Assembly (NCBI RefSeq): GCF_901709675.1
Contig: NC_051092.1
Coordinates: 2,734,491-2,798,490 of the forward strand
DNA length: 64,000 bases
Reading direction: 5' to 3'
Origin: Syngnathus acus
Taxonomy: Eukaryota > Chordata > Actinopteri > Syngnathiformes > Syngnathidae
The first letter of the stretch is position 1. Every line of letters starts with the position of its first letter. The translations under genes and the position numbers were made by a program. The notes below the pieces were generated by a model that saw only the letters and a list, made by a program, of their open reading frames with translations, ran no database searches and had not been told where the DNA came from. Shown here piece by piece: positions 49,556 through 60,720 of the stretch.

Positions 49556-51467
49556 ATCCAAGTATTTATTCTTAGCGAACCTTTGAGGTCCTACTGTATG
49601 GTTGATGTGGTAGAGTGGGTGGAGTGACCCCGGCATATTCTTATATTTGGGAACCTCGGGACCAAAAATATAAGCTCGACTATGCTGGCTTGTAAACGGA
49701 GCAAAACAATCGGAGAGACGGAGAGTCAAAATGGGAGGCCTCTCTACAAATATACAAACGATATTGTGATAGCAGCTGGGCTCCAACATCTGTCTGGGAA
49801 ATCAAATATCCGGGGAGCAGATGTTCACATATAACCACTGGTGTTATTTTTTTGTACTTCACATTGCCCTTGGCCGTTAGGGCGCTCCTAAAAAAATAAA
49901 AAACTTGAATATATCCGCAGAATCCACTGACGCGAAGGCTAAGCACTGCTGCGCTGTTAGCATAGATTAGCTTTAGCTAACATTACAAGTCCTACCTTCT
50001 GAAAATCAAAACAAATGTTCAGTTGTCAACATTTAGGTTGTTTGGGTTTTGAGTTTTAGGTGTTGCGTCATAGCAACCCAAGTCAACTCTCCCAGAATTG
50101 AGAATTAGCTATCTCCAAAGACGGGACGCCAAAAGGAAGAAGCAGAAGCTAGTTGCGAGGTACATCTAGAGAGCACGTTGTTCTCCCCTGTTGTTCGGAA
50201 CAAGCAGATGTGTTCGCTGAGATTCAGCAGTCTTTGCTCGCTGCAGGGCTTGCTTGGAAAAAGATGCCTGGCGATAATAGCTAAGGTAGCTCAACGTGAT
50301 CTCTTGACCCAATTAGCTTTGGCTATTCAATATTTACCGTTTGATTTTTGGCAAAAATATCTTCGTGTAGATTGGGAGTAAATTGATACTCTTTTCGGTC
50401 TGTTCCAGAAGTATTTACTGATTTCTGGTTGTATTTTTTTTTTTCGTGGCGAAGATAGCCTCAGGTTTCAAACCATAATTGGCATTGCTGACCTCCAAAG
50501 GTCATTTTAGTAAGCTTTTTTTTTCTTTTTTGAATGATTTTCAAACTGTATGGATATTTCAGCAGTTCAACTGACAAGTCAGGCCACGCATCGTGAAATA
50601 TTTTGAGTATTTTCGCAATTTCTAGACTTAATGCTTACAGCTAATGCCAACCCCAAATTCACCATTTAAGATAAGAACGTAGCAAATTGTTGCTAATTCG
50701 TATGGGATTGGTCTCTAACTCCGCAAGGTTTGACAATTTTCCCCAAGCCGTTGCATACACTGTATTTGCCTTAGTGTGCTAATTTATCATCTTGAGGTCC
50801 AGGGTCAGTCAGCGGTGCTTTAAAATGTTTACGCTAATGAAATCCCGCCATTAAAACAAAGCTTATTTCATGTATAAGTCAAGACAATTGTGCAATACAC
50901 AGTGGAAAATTTCATTCCAATTGATTTGCCTCATCAAGATTTATGCTTTCTGTTGACGAAAGAATAACTAAAGAAACGGCCCGTGACAAATAAAGCAGAT
51001 TACAGAGAAGGTTTGTTGTGAAAAATGTTCTCTACCGCTGCTTTCACACATGCGAAAACGCTCCGCAGCAGCATGTTCGGCGAGGCTCGTCTGTTGCACG
51101 GCGGGAGTATTTGGGGATGATTAATTGCTCTGTCGTGTCAACGGTGCGCGCCAAACAGCGGGATCCTCTGCATATGTAAATACGAGCGGTCCCGCCGCAG
51201 CAATCTAGAACAGGATTAACACCGGCGAGTCTCAGGATTGGGACCCTATTCACCAATCTTTTCTATTAGCGCTGACATCCCAGTCATGTTTGGCGAGACA
51301 AAACATCCCTTTCCTTTCTCCTGATGCTCACGCATACATCTTGTCATGAAAAGCCTACATCCTCCCTCAGACAACACATTCATCTTGTACACTATTTGGC
51401 TAATAAACAACGCATTGTCCTCCGTGTGAGGTGACACAGGTGCAAATAAATAGTGGCGTCATTTTGA
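49556..51467. other. Noncoding DNA
   Basis: Nothing recognised beyond TTAGC-rich words near 49955-49982. 51020-51240 is repeat-poor and moderately GC-rich. Confidence 0.5.
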
Positions 51468-51629
51468 AGACATCAAAAACGCTAATGCTAATGTTTATAC
51501 ACGCTAGCTAATAGCGGTGGCAAATCATTTGATTAAGGCAGTTTGACCAAGACATCAAAATGCTAATGCTAATGTTTATACACGCTAGCTAATAGCGGTG
51601 GCAAATCATTTGATTAAGTTAGTTTGACC
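51468..51629. repeat. Nearly perfect 81-bp tandem duplication
   Basis: Units starting at 51468 and 51550 share AGACATCAAAA, GCTAATGCTAATGTTTATAC, ACGCTAGCTAATAGCGGTGG and CAAATCATTTGATTAAG. They differ by one small indel and a few substitutions, so the duplication is recent. Confidence 0.95.
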
Positions 51630-53779
51630 TCAAAGAACCAACATAAGGGACTGGGAAAACGATCTAGTATCACCATGACGGCTAGAATAATAATTTGGAT
51701 GTTTATTGTATATTATTGCAGTATATATTGTCCAACTAAAAGGAGCAAGGCTTGGCTAAATGAAGATGAATCCAACACTTCTCATCTCGTAACGCTGCGC
51801 GGCTTTTTACGGGTGAACTCGCAGCCCGCTGGCAGGTAAAGGATTTACGGGCGCTCCATTATTAGGGGGACGGCGCGGAAAGAGAGGCAAATCGCTATGG
51901 TTTTCCGAGGATGTTACGACCTCATCCTAGATTACGCCCGGTGACAGGTTTGTCATCGCTGTGCGCTGATGTTCCGTATAGAGTGCTAGATGTTAATAGC
52001 GTCATTGCTCCTAATGTCTCTGCCCCCCCACCCCCACCCCCGTGAGGACGACAGGTCATATATTGTGCACATCAGTGGAGGAAAAGCTGAGAGCTGGAGA
52101 TTATTGGATATGCGATTGAGTTAGAAAGGAATTTCAACTTAAGTCATTTATGTCATGCTTTTGCCAGAACCCGCCGCATTTTTTATGCCATCTGACCTAA
52201 TGCAAAGTGCGGTCTAAGGTGGAGTTTTTGATCTTTTGGCATTTTTGTAGAAGAGCGCAAGTAGGACTGGGCGTTTGCGCCGTTGTGGGAGTGAACACAG
52301 ACGACTTCAGAGGGCCTTCGATCATTTCCACATTTGCTCGATATTTATTATGATGATGCATCGACTGACATCGGTCTTATTGACAGCAATGATATAATTA
52401 ATTAAAAACATTTGCTAGGTGTAGGTGAATATATCGTCCACTATATAAAAACTCTATACACTATATGAGTTACTTATTCCAAGTACAGAAATAAAATATA
52501 GATATTTTTTGAATATATTTTCTTTGGTCTTTAGACTTTCATTCACGCATCCTTTAAAAAGAAAATTCACATGACCTAAAATAACTCATCAGTCACGACT
52601 AAAGTTTAGTTATTTATCTGGCTTTCAGTCACTGCCAATCAGTCGGGACAGAGAGCGACAAAATCCCCCCTGAGACGAAAAAGTGCTGAAACCGCCAGTG
52701 TTGACAGGTACACCAATTTCGGAAATTCCCATTTTCTCTGTAACCCGGGCGAGCCACGCGGTCCGACGGAACGTTTTGTATATTTTGGTTGGGATGGAGA
52801 GCGGAGTTGAATGGAGTGAATATTGCTGAAAGAGCGTCGCTCGCATCCAGACGCACACAAAAGGTGGAAATGAAATGACTTCCTTTTCTCGGGAAAACAC
52901 AGGCGCTCTTGACAGAATAATAGCAGCCGGGTAGATGAACAAGGTCCTGCGCCGCCGCCTCTGAAACAACGGAAACTCTCGTGCCGCCTGCTTGCTTTAT
53001 TAAATGTGAAGGGACACGCTCCCCCAAAACAAACACCCTGTCCTGAACATTTGACTTCATCAGTGGCAGGATATCGTAGCTAAAGGTTAGTCCCTTTTGC
53101 AATTTTACCATCATGGTGATGACGGACTCATCGATGTTACTTCCCCCCCAAATATCACATATTGAGGTAAAAACATGTGGTCATGCATTTGCTAAAGAAA
53201 AAAAAATGAACCGACAGATCTCCATGTCGCATCGAAGCGTCTCCGCGACATGTTTTGAATTTTCACGGGCATCAATCTGCACACTGTTAATGATGTAGGA
53301 CATTAAACAACCTCATTTGAGTCCCCGCACTTCTCCCGTTTTGTTTTTTTTAAAAGCTCCGTCCAATCAAGCAAATGATTCCTCTTGTGCAATATGATAA
53401 TGACTGCGTGTGTCTTCAAGAGGACAGGGGAGGGCCTCCATAGATTATATTAACGCCGTAAAAGATAATTACCATGTGTCTGCGCATCCTGTAAACTGAT
53501 GCGCTTGATGTTTGTATCGAGGATTATTAAAGTGTCTTTACTTAATTACTTGAGACTCCGCTTGAGTGCCGATCCAGAGTCGGTCATTTTTCAAGCTCTG
53601 TGGAAGGTGAACTATTGATTCATGAATGCAGTAAGTCCTTGAGACTGTTGCTATAGCTTTTTACCAAATTCTGTTATGATAGGGAAAAATGATAAAATGT
53701 TTTTTTTAACATATTTTTGATTATTTTATGATTTATTATAATATTTTTAATTATTATTTTAAAATGATTTTATTTATTT
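51630..53779. other. Noncoding DNA
   Basis: Unique sequence. A 161-codon minus-strand frame at 52629-53114 overlaps a second minus-strand frame of 114 codons. Neither has a recognisable domain. 53440-53640 is repeat-poor with TAAT cores. Confidence 0.5.
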
Positions 53780-53855
53780 ATTTTTTAATTTATTCAATGT
53801 TTTACCAGGTAAGACAATTGAGAACACTTTCTCATTTACAATGGCGACCTTTATT
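53780..53855 (+). repeat. Diverged interspersed repeat, ACCAGGTAAG core
   Basis: TTTACCAGGTAAGACAATTG, then AGAACACTTTCTCATTTACA and ATGGCGACCT. This matches the core of a repeat widespread in fish, especially salmonids (TTTAACCAGGYAAG..TTGAGAACAA..TTCTYATTTACAAT). It is embedded in AT-rich DNA and is old. Confidence 0.55.
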
Positions 53856-55410
53856 ATATTATTTTATAATTATTTTATTTATTAAACATATTTGCATCTA
53901 CAAATCCCGTAGCAACCCATTTTGTAACTAAAGCGCTGAGTTGCATAGTTACATGACATGTTTGGCATCTCTGAGTGTGAGAACTCATTGTGCGTGAACT
54001 CGTGTATGTAATTTCATTATTCAAAGCCAGCGTACAATATTTTTTTTTTTCCACCCTTCATCATTGTAAGCGTCGCTGATGTTGATACTTGACCTGCGCA
54101 GGTTATCATTTGTGTATACCTGAGCCCCGCCCTCCCTCCCCCCTCCACACCCCGAATCAATTGTCTGCTAATCTCTCACTCTCGCTTTTCAATTGTGAGA
54201 AAATGTAACCAGCGCAAGGGCAGACCCCGTAATGGCTTGACCTCTGTGTGCTTTTTTTTTTTTTTTTTCTTTCTCACACAAACAAAAGGCCTGTGAGGAA
54301 ATTTGAAAAGTGGCTTAATAATAATAAATGTTGAGAACTCTTCACGGTAACACTGCTCGGATGATGTATGCGCTCGTCATAGTTTTATCAGCTCAAATAT
54401 TTACTTTTATTCATGATTACAGCTTTGTACCATTTGAATTTTCTCCGTAGGTGGAAATTAATTCGATTATTATTAGCGCTTCCTTTTTCTCCACCATTTG
54501 AATTCATAGAAGAAAAATGTAATTTCACATGAATGAGGGTGAACATTGAATATTTTGAACTCATTTGGATCATTCATCTTAAATTCATGACGATTTTATC
54601 CGCTTTGTATATATAATAAGAGGACTACTTTTCGCCACCGTCCCTTGTGTGCTCACAAAATACAAGGACACGCCGCATACATACAGTACATAAATGTAAG
54701 AGACGACGGCTATTAAGCGGTCAAGTCATTGAGGTTGACATAAGCACTTGTAATGAAACTAAACTGCAAAATTGTCAACTTATCTTATTTGCGCCATTGT
54801 TGCGTGTTTTGAAGGTCTCCTTTGCGCGCTCATTTAGCCCTCAATGGCGCATAATTAGCTCGCTTGCGGGACCTTTGGCTCAGTGAGCGCCTGTCTGAAA
54901 TGATTGGCGTCATGAAAGTTGAAGCTTCATATAAAGCGGCTCCTACTTTACTGAAGGGTGAATTCAGGGATGGAAATATTGTTCTAGTCTTACAAAGTGC
55001 ATGCATTAAATGAGCCTTTCATTGACAGCATTCATGCTATTTAAGCTAATGATGTGTTTTGATGTTTATGGTCGTACGGTATATGTTGACATATTTTGTT
55101 TTTATAGACTATTTTCATTCATATTCAACAAAAAATAAGACATCATAATAATTTGAATGATTGCAGGCACTGCCTTGACATGAAAACCTGCAGTGGGGGT
55201 CACAATAATATATAGCATATAAATGTTTAAAAAAAAGAGATGTTTTAAAACCAAGGACCTGTTGTTGTATTTATTGGAAGTGAAAGGAATCTTTTGGGCA
55301 AGGGGCAGGAAGCGTTCTGCCCCGGTGGTGGTCTTGCTAAAATGCTATTATCATTCCAAACTCATCTGACATCATTACCCTTTAAAATAAAAGGCTTATT
55401 TGTGAATTTT
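53856..55410. other. Noncoding DNA
   Basis: AT-leaning unique sequence with T runs at 54050 and 54251-54268. No gene or further repeat recognised. Confidence 0.55.
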
Positions 55411-55472
55411 CTAAGTAAAGCGGCTTTGAGTGTTAAGAAAAGCGCTGTATAAAACCGATCTATTATTATTTT
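55411..55472 (+). mobile_element. 3' tail of a fish retroposon with (ATT)n end
   Basis: AAAGCGGCTTTGAGTG..AAGAAAAGCGCTGTATAAAA then CTATTATTATT. This resembles the widespread fish tail AAGCGCTATATAAATCCAAT followed by ATT repeats. Only the final 60 bp can be recognised. Confidence 0.6.
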
Positions 55473-56687
55473 CAGAGATTATATTTTTAATGCAATGCGG
55501 ATGTCTGTGTGTCGCCACTTGCTAACCTGCAAAAATTACTACTTTCCTATTAGGCAGCAACTTAAGGTGCTACCGAAAGCACTCGAAAAAAATCCAATTG
55601 TTTGCGGACTAGCAGGTAGGCAGAGGTTCTGTATTTTTTTTTTGTTTTTTGAAATTTAGCCTAATGAAATAGCTCAGCTATTTCACTTTTGCAGTATTTG
55701 CTGTTAACCTTCCTGACTCATCCCGATTTTTTTTTTTTTCTTCTGTCTACACTCAGAGACAAATCCCCAAGCCCCGCTCGCTGCTTTTATTAAATTCGCC
55801 TCAATAAAAAAAGCTCAGACAGGATTTATTAGGTGCTCAGAGCGACCGTTTAGTATTTCCCTGCGTTATTAACTGAAAATCAATAGAAAGCAAAGAAAAT
55901 GGAAGTCATACAAGTGTTGTCGCCTTTATATTATGTCGGCCGTCGGCTCAGATTCATGGTCGGCGGACTTTCTGCTTACATTGCAGGAGCTCAAGTGGAA
56001 GTTATTCATTAGAGGAAGCCGGCGGTCAGATACATTCTCCGTGGCACCTCTGGCACATCTGTCTTGGTGAGGCTGGAATGGAGTGAGAAAGGATGCCGAT
56101 GTGGCCTGATAGAGATGTCACGCGCAACACGCCGCCCGCCCGATTTATGATTATTTTGTTCTTAAGACCTTTTTTAACACCATTATGAGGCCTGTACCCT
56201 TGGAAAATAAACTGTAATAGCATTACGCTTAACCCGCTCTCCCCGCTATAAAAGCCATCAGTCATTATTCCGCCGTGCCATTCATTCCCTTAACTTCTGC
56301 CATTGTCACCCTTGTGGCGATGACAAGGCTTTCATCTTGATCTTAAACAGAGAGGCTGCTACCTGCTAATTCAATATACTCCCAATGACTCATACAAGGC
56401 TAAAAGGCTTCGGCACCTTGTCGTGGTTCAATGTAGCCTGTTACGTTTGGAATTATTCAGAAAGTAATACCAAAAGAATTCAATTAATGGACAAAAAAAA
56501 GTTTCGCAACTAAATGAGTGTCTACATGTGTTGCTGCACTGTTTGTGTACAAATTTCCATTGCTTATAAGACTCAGACGACATTTTATTTGCTCATCTAA
56601 AGCTATCATGTGTTAGCATTAAGCTAGCTGACTTTTATTGATGTTTTGGTGAATACTCAACATTTACAACAATTGCATATTTTGAAG
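55473..56687. other. Noncoding DNA
   Basis: Unique sequence. 55770-56330 is repeat-poor with mixed composition. No gene is seen. Confidence 0.5.
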
Positions 56688-57035
56688 ATGGGTCATTTTG
56701 GCAAACAACAGAACAGGAGGATTCATGTTGATAATCACCAAAGATCAGAAATTGAAATTTTTTTGTTTCATCCAAAAAATTATATTTACATATTTGTAAG
56801 CATTTTCAAACTGGCCAATTTGACCCACAACAGACCAGGTGGATGTTACTGCAACTCCATTCACCAATTTATATCTCTTGTCTCCTACCAACAATGTCCA
56901 CGGGTCAATGTGACCCGCTATATCTTAAATCATACAAAAATATGAAAAATTATTTAAATAGATGAACAAAATCAAGGGCAGAATAAGTTCACAACTTCTA
57001 ACGGGTCAGTTTGACCCACGACACAACAACAGGGT
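56688..57035. repeat. Repeat-like block with TGACCC/GGGTCA and ACAACAG phrases
   Basis: Recurring phrases: GGGTCATTTTGGCAAACAAC, GCCAATTTGACCCACAACAG, CGGGTCAATGTGACCCGC and CGGGTCAGTTTGACCCACGA with CACAACAACAGGG. This suggests two or more joined copies of a DNA-transposon-derived family. The family is not identified. An open frame of about 99 codons across it has no domain and is not a gene. Confidence 0.5.
56902..57017. promoter_or_regulatory. Two estrogen-response-like palindromes
   Basis: GGGTCAATGTGACCC (56902-56916) and GGGTCAGTTTGACCC (57003-57017) are inverted GGGTCA half-sites with a 3-bp spacer, the geometry of an estrogen response element (AGGTCAnnnTGACCT). Related half-palindromes near 56692 and 56815 suggest that they belong to a repeat with GGGTCA..TGACCC ends. 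Binding is inference. Confidence 0.4.
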
Positions 57036-57339
57036 TTCATCTCGAGGCAACGCTACACTCCAAAGTTTATACGACATAATAGCTAAGCCTCCAAGCAAAT
57101 TCCACGACAGAGAAATGTGGCTTTGTTCACATATTAGGCCTTTTTTCTCAGAAAAACGTGGAAATAAAGAGCTTACCCCGGCGCTAATTGAATTACTCTC
57201 AGGGACCTCATGACAGTAATGTAAATATTCCATCACAAGAACCCCAGATACAGCCAGTAATTACTTAAAGCTTTCCTTCACATCTCTCCTCACTACTTTT
57301 TTTTTTTTTTATTACCCAAAAGCTTTTTAACATTAGCAC

Positions 57340-57640
57340 TCTCTTCCTGACAAATTAAATGAAATTTCATTAGTCCGGCCGTCCTAATGGCATGAAACTA
57401 TCATGTTGTTGTACGCTCTTCACGCCGGGGCGGCCCTAGCAGATTAATCAAATAGTCAGCTCTGGAGTCAAACTAAGGCAAGGCGTGGATCGATCGCCGT
57501 GTCCGTGTTTGTCTTGCGTATTGATCTGCATAGCTTCAACAGGCGCAGTCCATCACAAAACAATTATTACAATGCCGTGTGCTTAATTAGAAGTGAAAGG
57601 AGATTTGGGCTTGTGGTTTATTTTCCACAAATGTCTACCA
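57340..57640. other. Candidate conserved noncoding element
   Basis: Non-repetitive sequence containing ATTTCATTAGTCCGGCCG, GCAGATTAATCAAATAGTC and GTGCTTAATTAGAAGTG. No open frame or repeat match. Function is unproven. Confidence 0.25.
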
Positions 57641-59174
57641 GCATGCCTGACTGACCCTTGTGTTGTTTTGGTTTAAGTTTGTGATTTTTTTTTTTTACGC
57701 AACATAATACTTGTATTATTTGTTTTCGAATATAATTTTTTTTTTTCTATTAAGGTATTGAAACATGCTTTGTCTATGTCGCAATATAGCAGGTTAAATG
57801 CTCAACTTGATGTGAGTAAATGCATAATAGAAAATTCAAATGTGCTTAATGAAGCACAAAATCATATTAGAAGAATGTGTGGGTACGAGCCCATGAATGT
57901 TCTTTCCGTTGTTTTTTTTTAACAAGCCACCATTAGCTATCACATTTAACACCTTGGCTCTCGTCAACTTTGAGCCGCTTGACCTTTCAACTCTGACGGG
58001 GGCAAGGGGGGGGGGGGGTTAAGGTCCTGGCCAAATGCGCATAGGCCACACGGGACCCTTAAGGGACTTTTCAATCCAATTGGCGTCTGAGAGCGGATGC
58101 AGATCTCAAGGTTGCACCTGAGTGTTCAAGGGCAGGTCCAAGTGTAATCGGCACTTAGATCATAGATTAATCTTATTTGCTATCTATTAGGCTTGATTCT
58201 TGCTTCCTTGGCTTCCCCCGCCAGCCCACCCCCCCCAAAGCCAGGATTACTGCGATAGTTTAAGATAATGGATTCTTATGGAAGAGGAGGTCAAGAAGCG
58301 TTCTTGTTTCCCCCAACCCACGTATAATATGATTAATCTAAAAGCCACTCTTTCAAAAGAGGTCCCACCTTCGGTGTCCCTAATTGGCAAAAAGGTATAA
58401 CATGAGTGGCGGCCAGGCTGCTTTTTGATTGGCTCCCCCTCACGTGTAGGTGAGAGGAAATACAATTTGTGTCATTCACTTATTTACCGATGGAAAACGC
58501 AGCCGGCGTAAAGTGCGTTTTCCTTCAAAACAAATCAGCCAGGCTGCACAGATGGGATTTATTCAATATATTACGGCTAATCGGATATTCCTAAGCGTTC
58601 AACCTTTCGGTCCCTCCTGTGCATTGTATTGCTATATAATGTCGTACATTGACGTTAATGATCCGAGACCGTATGGATAATTGACATTTCCTTAATAATA
58701 ACAATAATAAAAAAACATTTGAGTGAGGTGAACACAGACTTTTAAGACATAACAGTAGATATAAAAATGGCTCAGTTAACATTTAAAAGCACTTTAAATG
58801 CCGCATAATTGTCCATCAACACAAAAGGTTACATTGAAAGATTTATCGATTTCCCTAAGTAGCTCATTCTGATTCCAAATCTTGCCCTTGTTTTGATTTC
58901 TGCGCTTTGCCACGCGCCGGCCAGATAAACGGCAGATAAACTCTGATAAAATATATCCAAATGTGGCAGCCTCCCCGATAACCTCCCTAAGACGCGTCGC
59001 TTATCGCTTCCGCTCATCAGCAACTGAATATTTATCGCAAACAACAGCCGCGTGTTCATACAGATTATATACAAGTTGCACATCTTGTTTATTTCCCCTC
59101 CGACCCCCACCGCAGCTATATCAAGTAATATTTTAACCCTGGCTGTTTAAGTCAATGAAATGTTAATCCCCCCC
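57641..59174. other. Noncoding DNA
   Basis: Unique DNA with a G13 run at 58006-58018. 58040-58250 is repeat-poor (AGATTAATCTTATTTGC). No gene is seen. Confidence 0.5.
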
Positions 59175-59260
59175 AAAAAAATAAAATAAAATAAAAATAT
59201 AATAAAAAAAAAATATATATACATATATTAAAACATAAATATATATATGTATATATATAA

Positions 59261-59310
<50 letters not shown>

Positions 59311-59360
59311 TTCTTTTTTTCTTTTTTATTTATATGAATACATATATACGTATATGTATG
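59175..59360. repeat. Compound AT/GT microsatellite block
   Basis: In order: (AAAAT)n, ATATATACATATAT words, (GT)n at 59261-59286, (AT)n at 59287-59311, T-rich DNA, then ATATACGTATATG words. It is highly self-complementary and cruciform-prone. Confidence 0.92.
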
Positions 59361-60016
59361 ACCGACTTGAATTTCAAACCATCTGACCCGGATTTGTCAC
59401 CTCACCGTCTATTTAGCGCTTCAAAAATGAGATTTCAATGACATGGCGGGCATCTGGCCCACCTGCGTGTGTTCCGACCAACCAGGAGCGTAACCTTTTG
59501 CAAAGAGAGATTGAGGCCTCATTTCCATGCTCACCCGATAGCGTCACACTACTCTGCTCATTAAAAGCTGTCAGTCACCCAAAGGCGTCGCGCTTTGTTT
59601 ACACCATTTGTCAACGTCAGTTGTCGTCGTGGGAGTCGAGACGACTCTCGATCGGAAGCTTTTTCCACCTGCGATTAATAGTCGGGTTTGAATTCATTTT
59701 GAAGGCATTTCAATATGCTATTGATTCCTTACATAAGTCCTGCAATTGAAAATTCTCGTTGGGGGAAGCAAAATATGCAGTGCAATGATGTGGACATATT
59801 TCCTATGAGCAATTTATTTATTGATTACGTTTTAAGCCAACGTTTCCCAACCGTTACGAGTCAAGTGAATGTTTTTTGTTTTCGTCAGGGTTTATTCAAA
59901 CGGTCGCGTTGACGTTCGACAGCAGTTTTACGGCTCTCTAACAGTTTTTCCCGTCGCCAAGTAACACACACCACATCGGCGGGATTCGGGCTAAAGCGGC
60001 TAGCCTCACACAAAAT
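59361..60016. other. Noncoding DNA
   Basis: Unique sequence. A 103-codon frame at 59438-59749 has no recognisable domain. Confidence 0.5.
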
Positions 60017-60132
60017 ACCGTAATTTTCGGAATATAAGCCGCACCGGACTATAAGCCGCACCAGATAAAACCCGTGATTCAGGGTTCAAAATTTGCGAAA
60101 AAAGTCACGGCTTATAGTCCGAAATTTATGGT
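60017..60132. mobile_element. Short palindromic MITE (116 bp), ACCGTAATTTTCGG ends
   Basis: The left arm starts ACCGTAATTTTCGGAATATA and the reverse complement of the right end starts ACCATAAATTTCGGACTATA, so the ends form an imperfect inverted repeat of about 29 bp. A TA dinucleotide lies at each edge. The repeated phrase TATAAGCCGCACC occurs twice in the left half. This family is common in fish genomes. I do not assign a transposase superfamily with certainty. It has no coding capacity. Confidence 0.82.
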
Positions 60133-60339
60133 ACACACTTTTTATTAAAAAAAAAAAAAAACTACAGGATAAATGTGACATCGAGTCCATTTTTTCCAAA
60201 CACACTCCAAGTAAATTGTTGCAAAGTTTTTCTCTCCATTCCCCGATCCTGCTGTATCCAGTGCTTTTCCTCTCGCCTTCTGATTTACCTCCATATGAGC
60301 TTTATATTTTGTGCTGCATAATCACTGCATCAAAATGAA

Positions 60340-60720
60340 GTTGAAAATGCTAATGCCTCTAATTGGACTGCTAATAGAGACCGTTTCCCCAGCTCCAAGC
60401 TTTCGGGGGGTCTGTGTAATCAGTGTCGACAGTCGTTAAGGGAATGGAGAGGCAACTAGGAATGTCAGGAGAGGGCCCGGGCGGTTCCGGCTGACACTAC
60501 CCCAATCTTCCGGCACCCATTAAATGGCAGTTTCAACACATTACCAACCATAACATCCTTGAATATCACTGATTTTATTTGCAGTATCAAACATTTCATT
60601 TCACGCGCCATTAATGGAAAAGTGCTGAGGTTCTAATGCCGCCAAACATTTAGTAACTACCTGGACTCGGAGAACCAATTAACTCCGGCGACAACATGGC
60701 CAATTAAACACACAAATAGG
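60340..60720. other. Candidate conserved noncoding element
   Basis: Repeat-free DNA with many homeodomain-type cores: GCCTCTAATTGGACTGCTAA, CCCATTAAATGG, GCGCCATTAATGG, CCAATTAACTCC, GGCCAATTAAAC. No open frame. It lies between the two palindromic mobile elements. Confidence 0.3.

Noticed and set aside
52629-53114. 161-codon minus-strand open frame
   Set aside because: No domain or homologue recognised. A second minus-strand frame overlaps it, and there is no sign of splice sites or protein-like composition.
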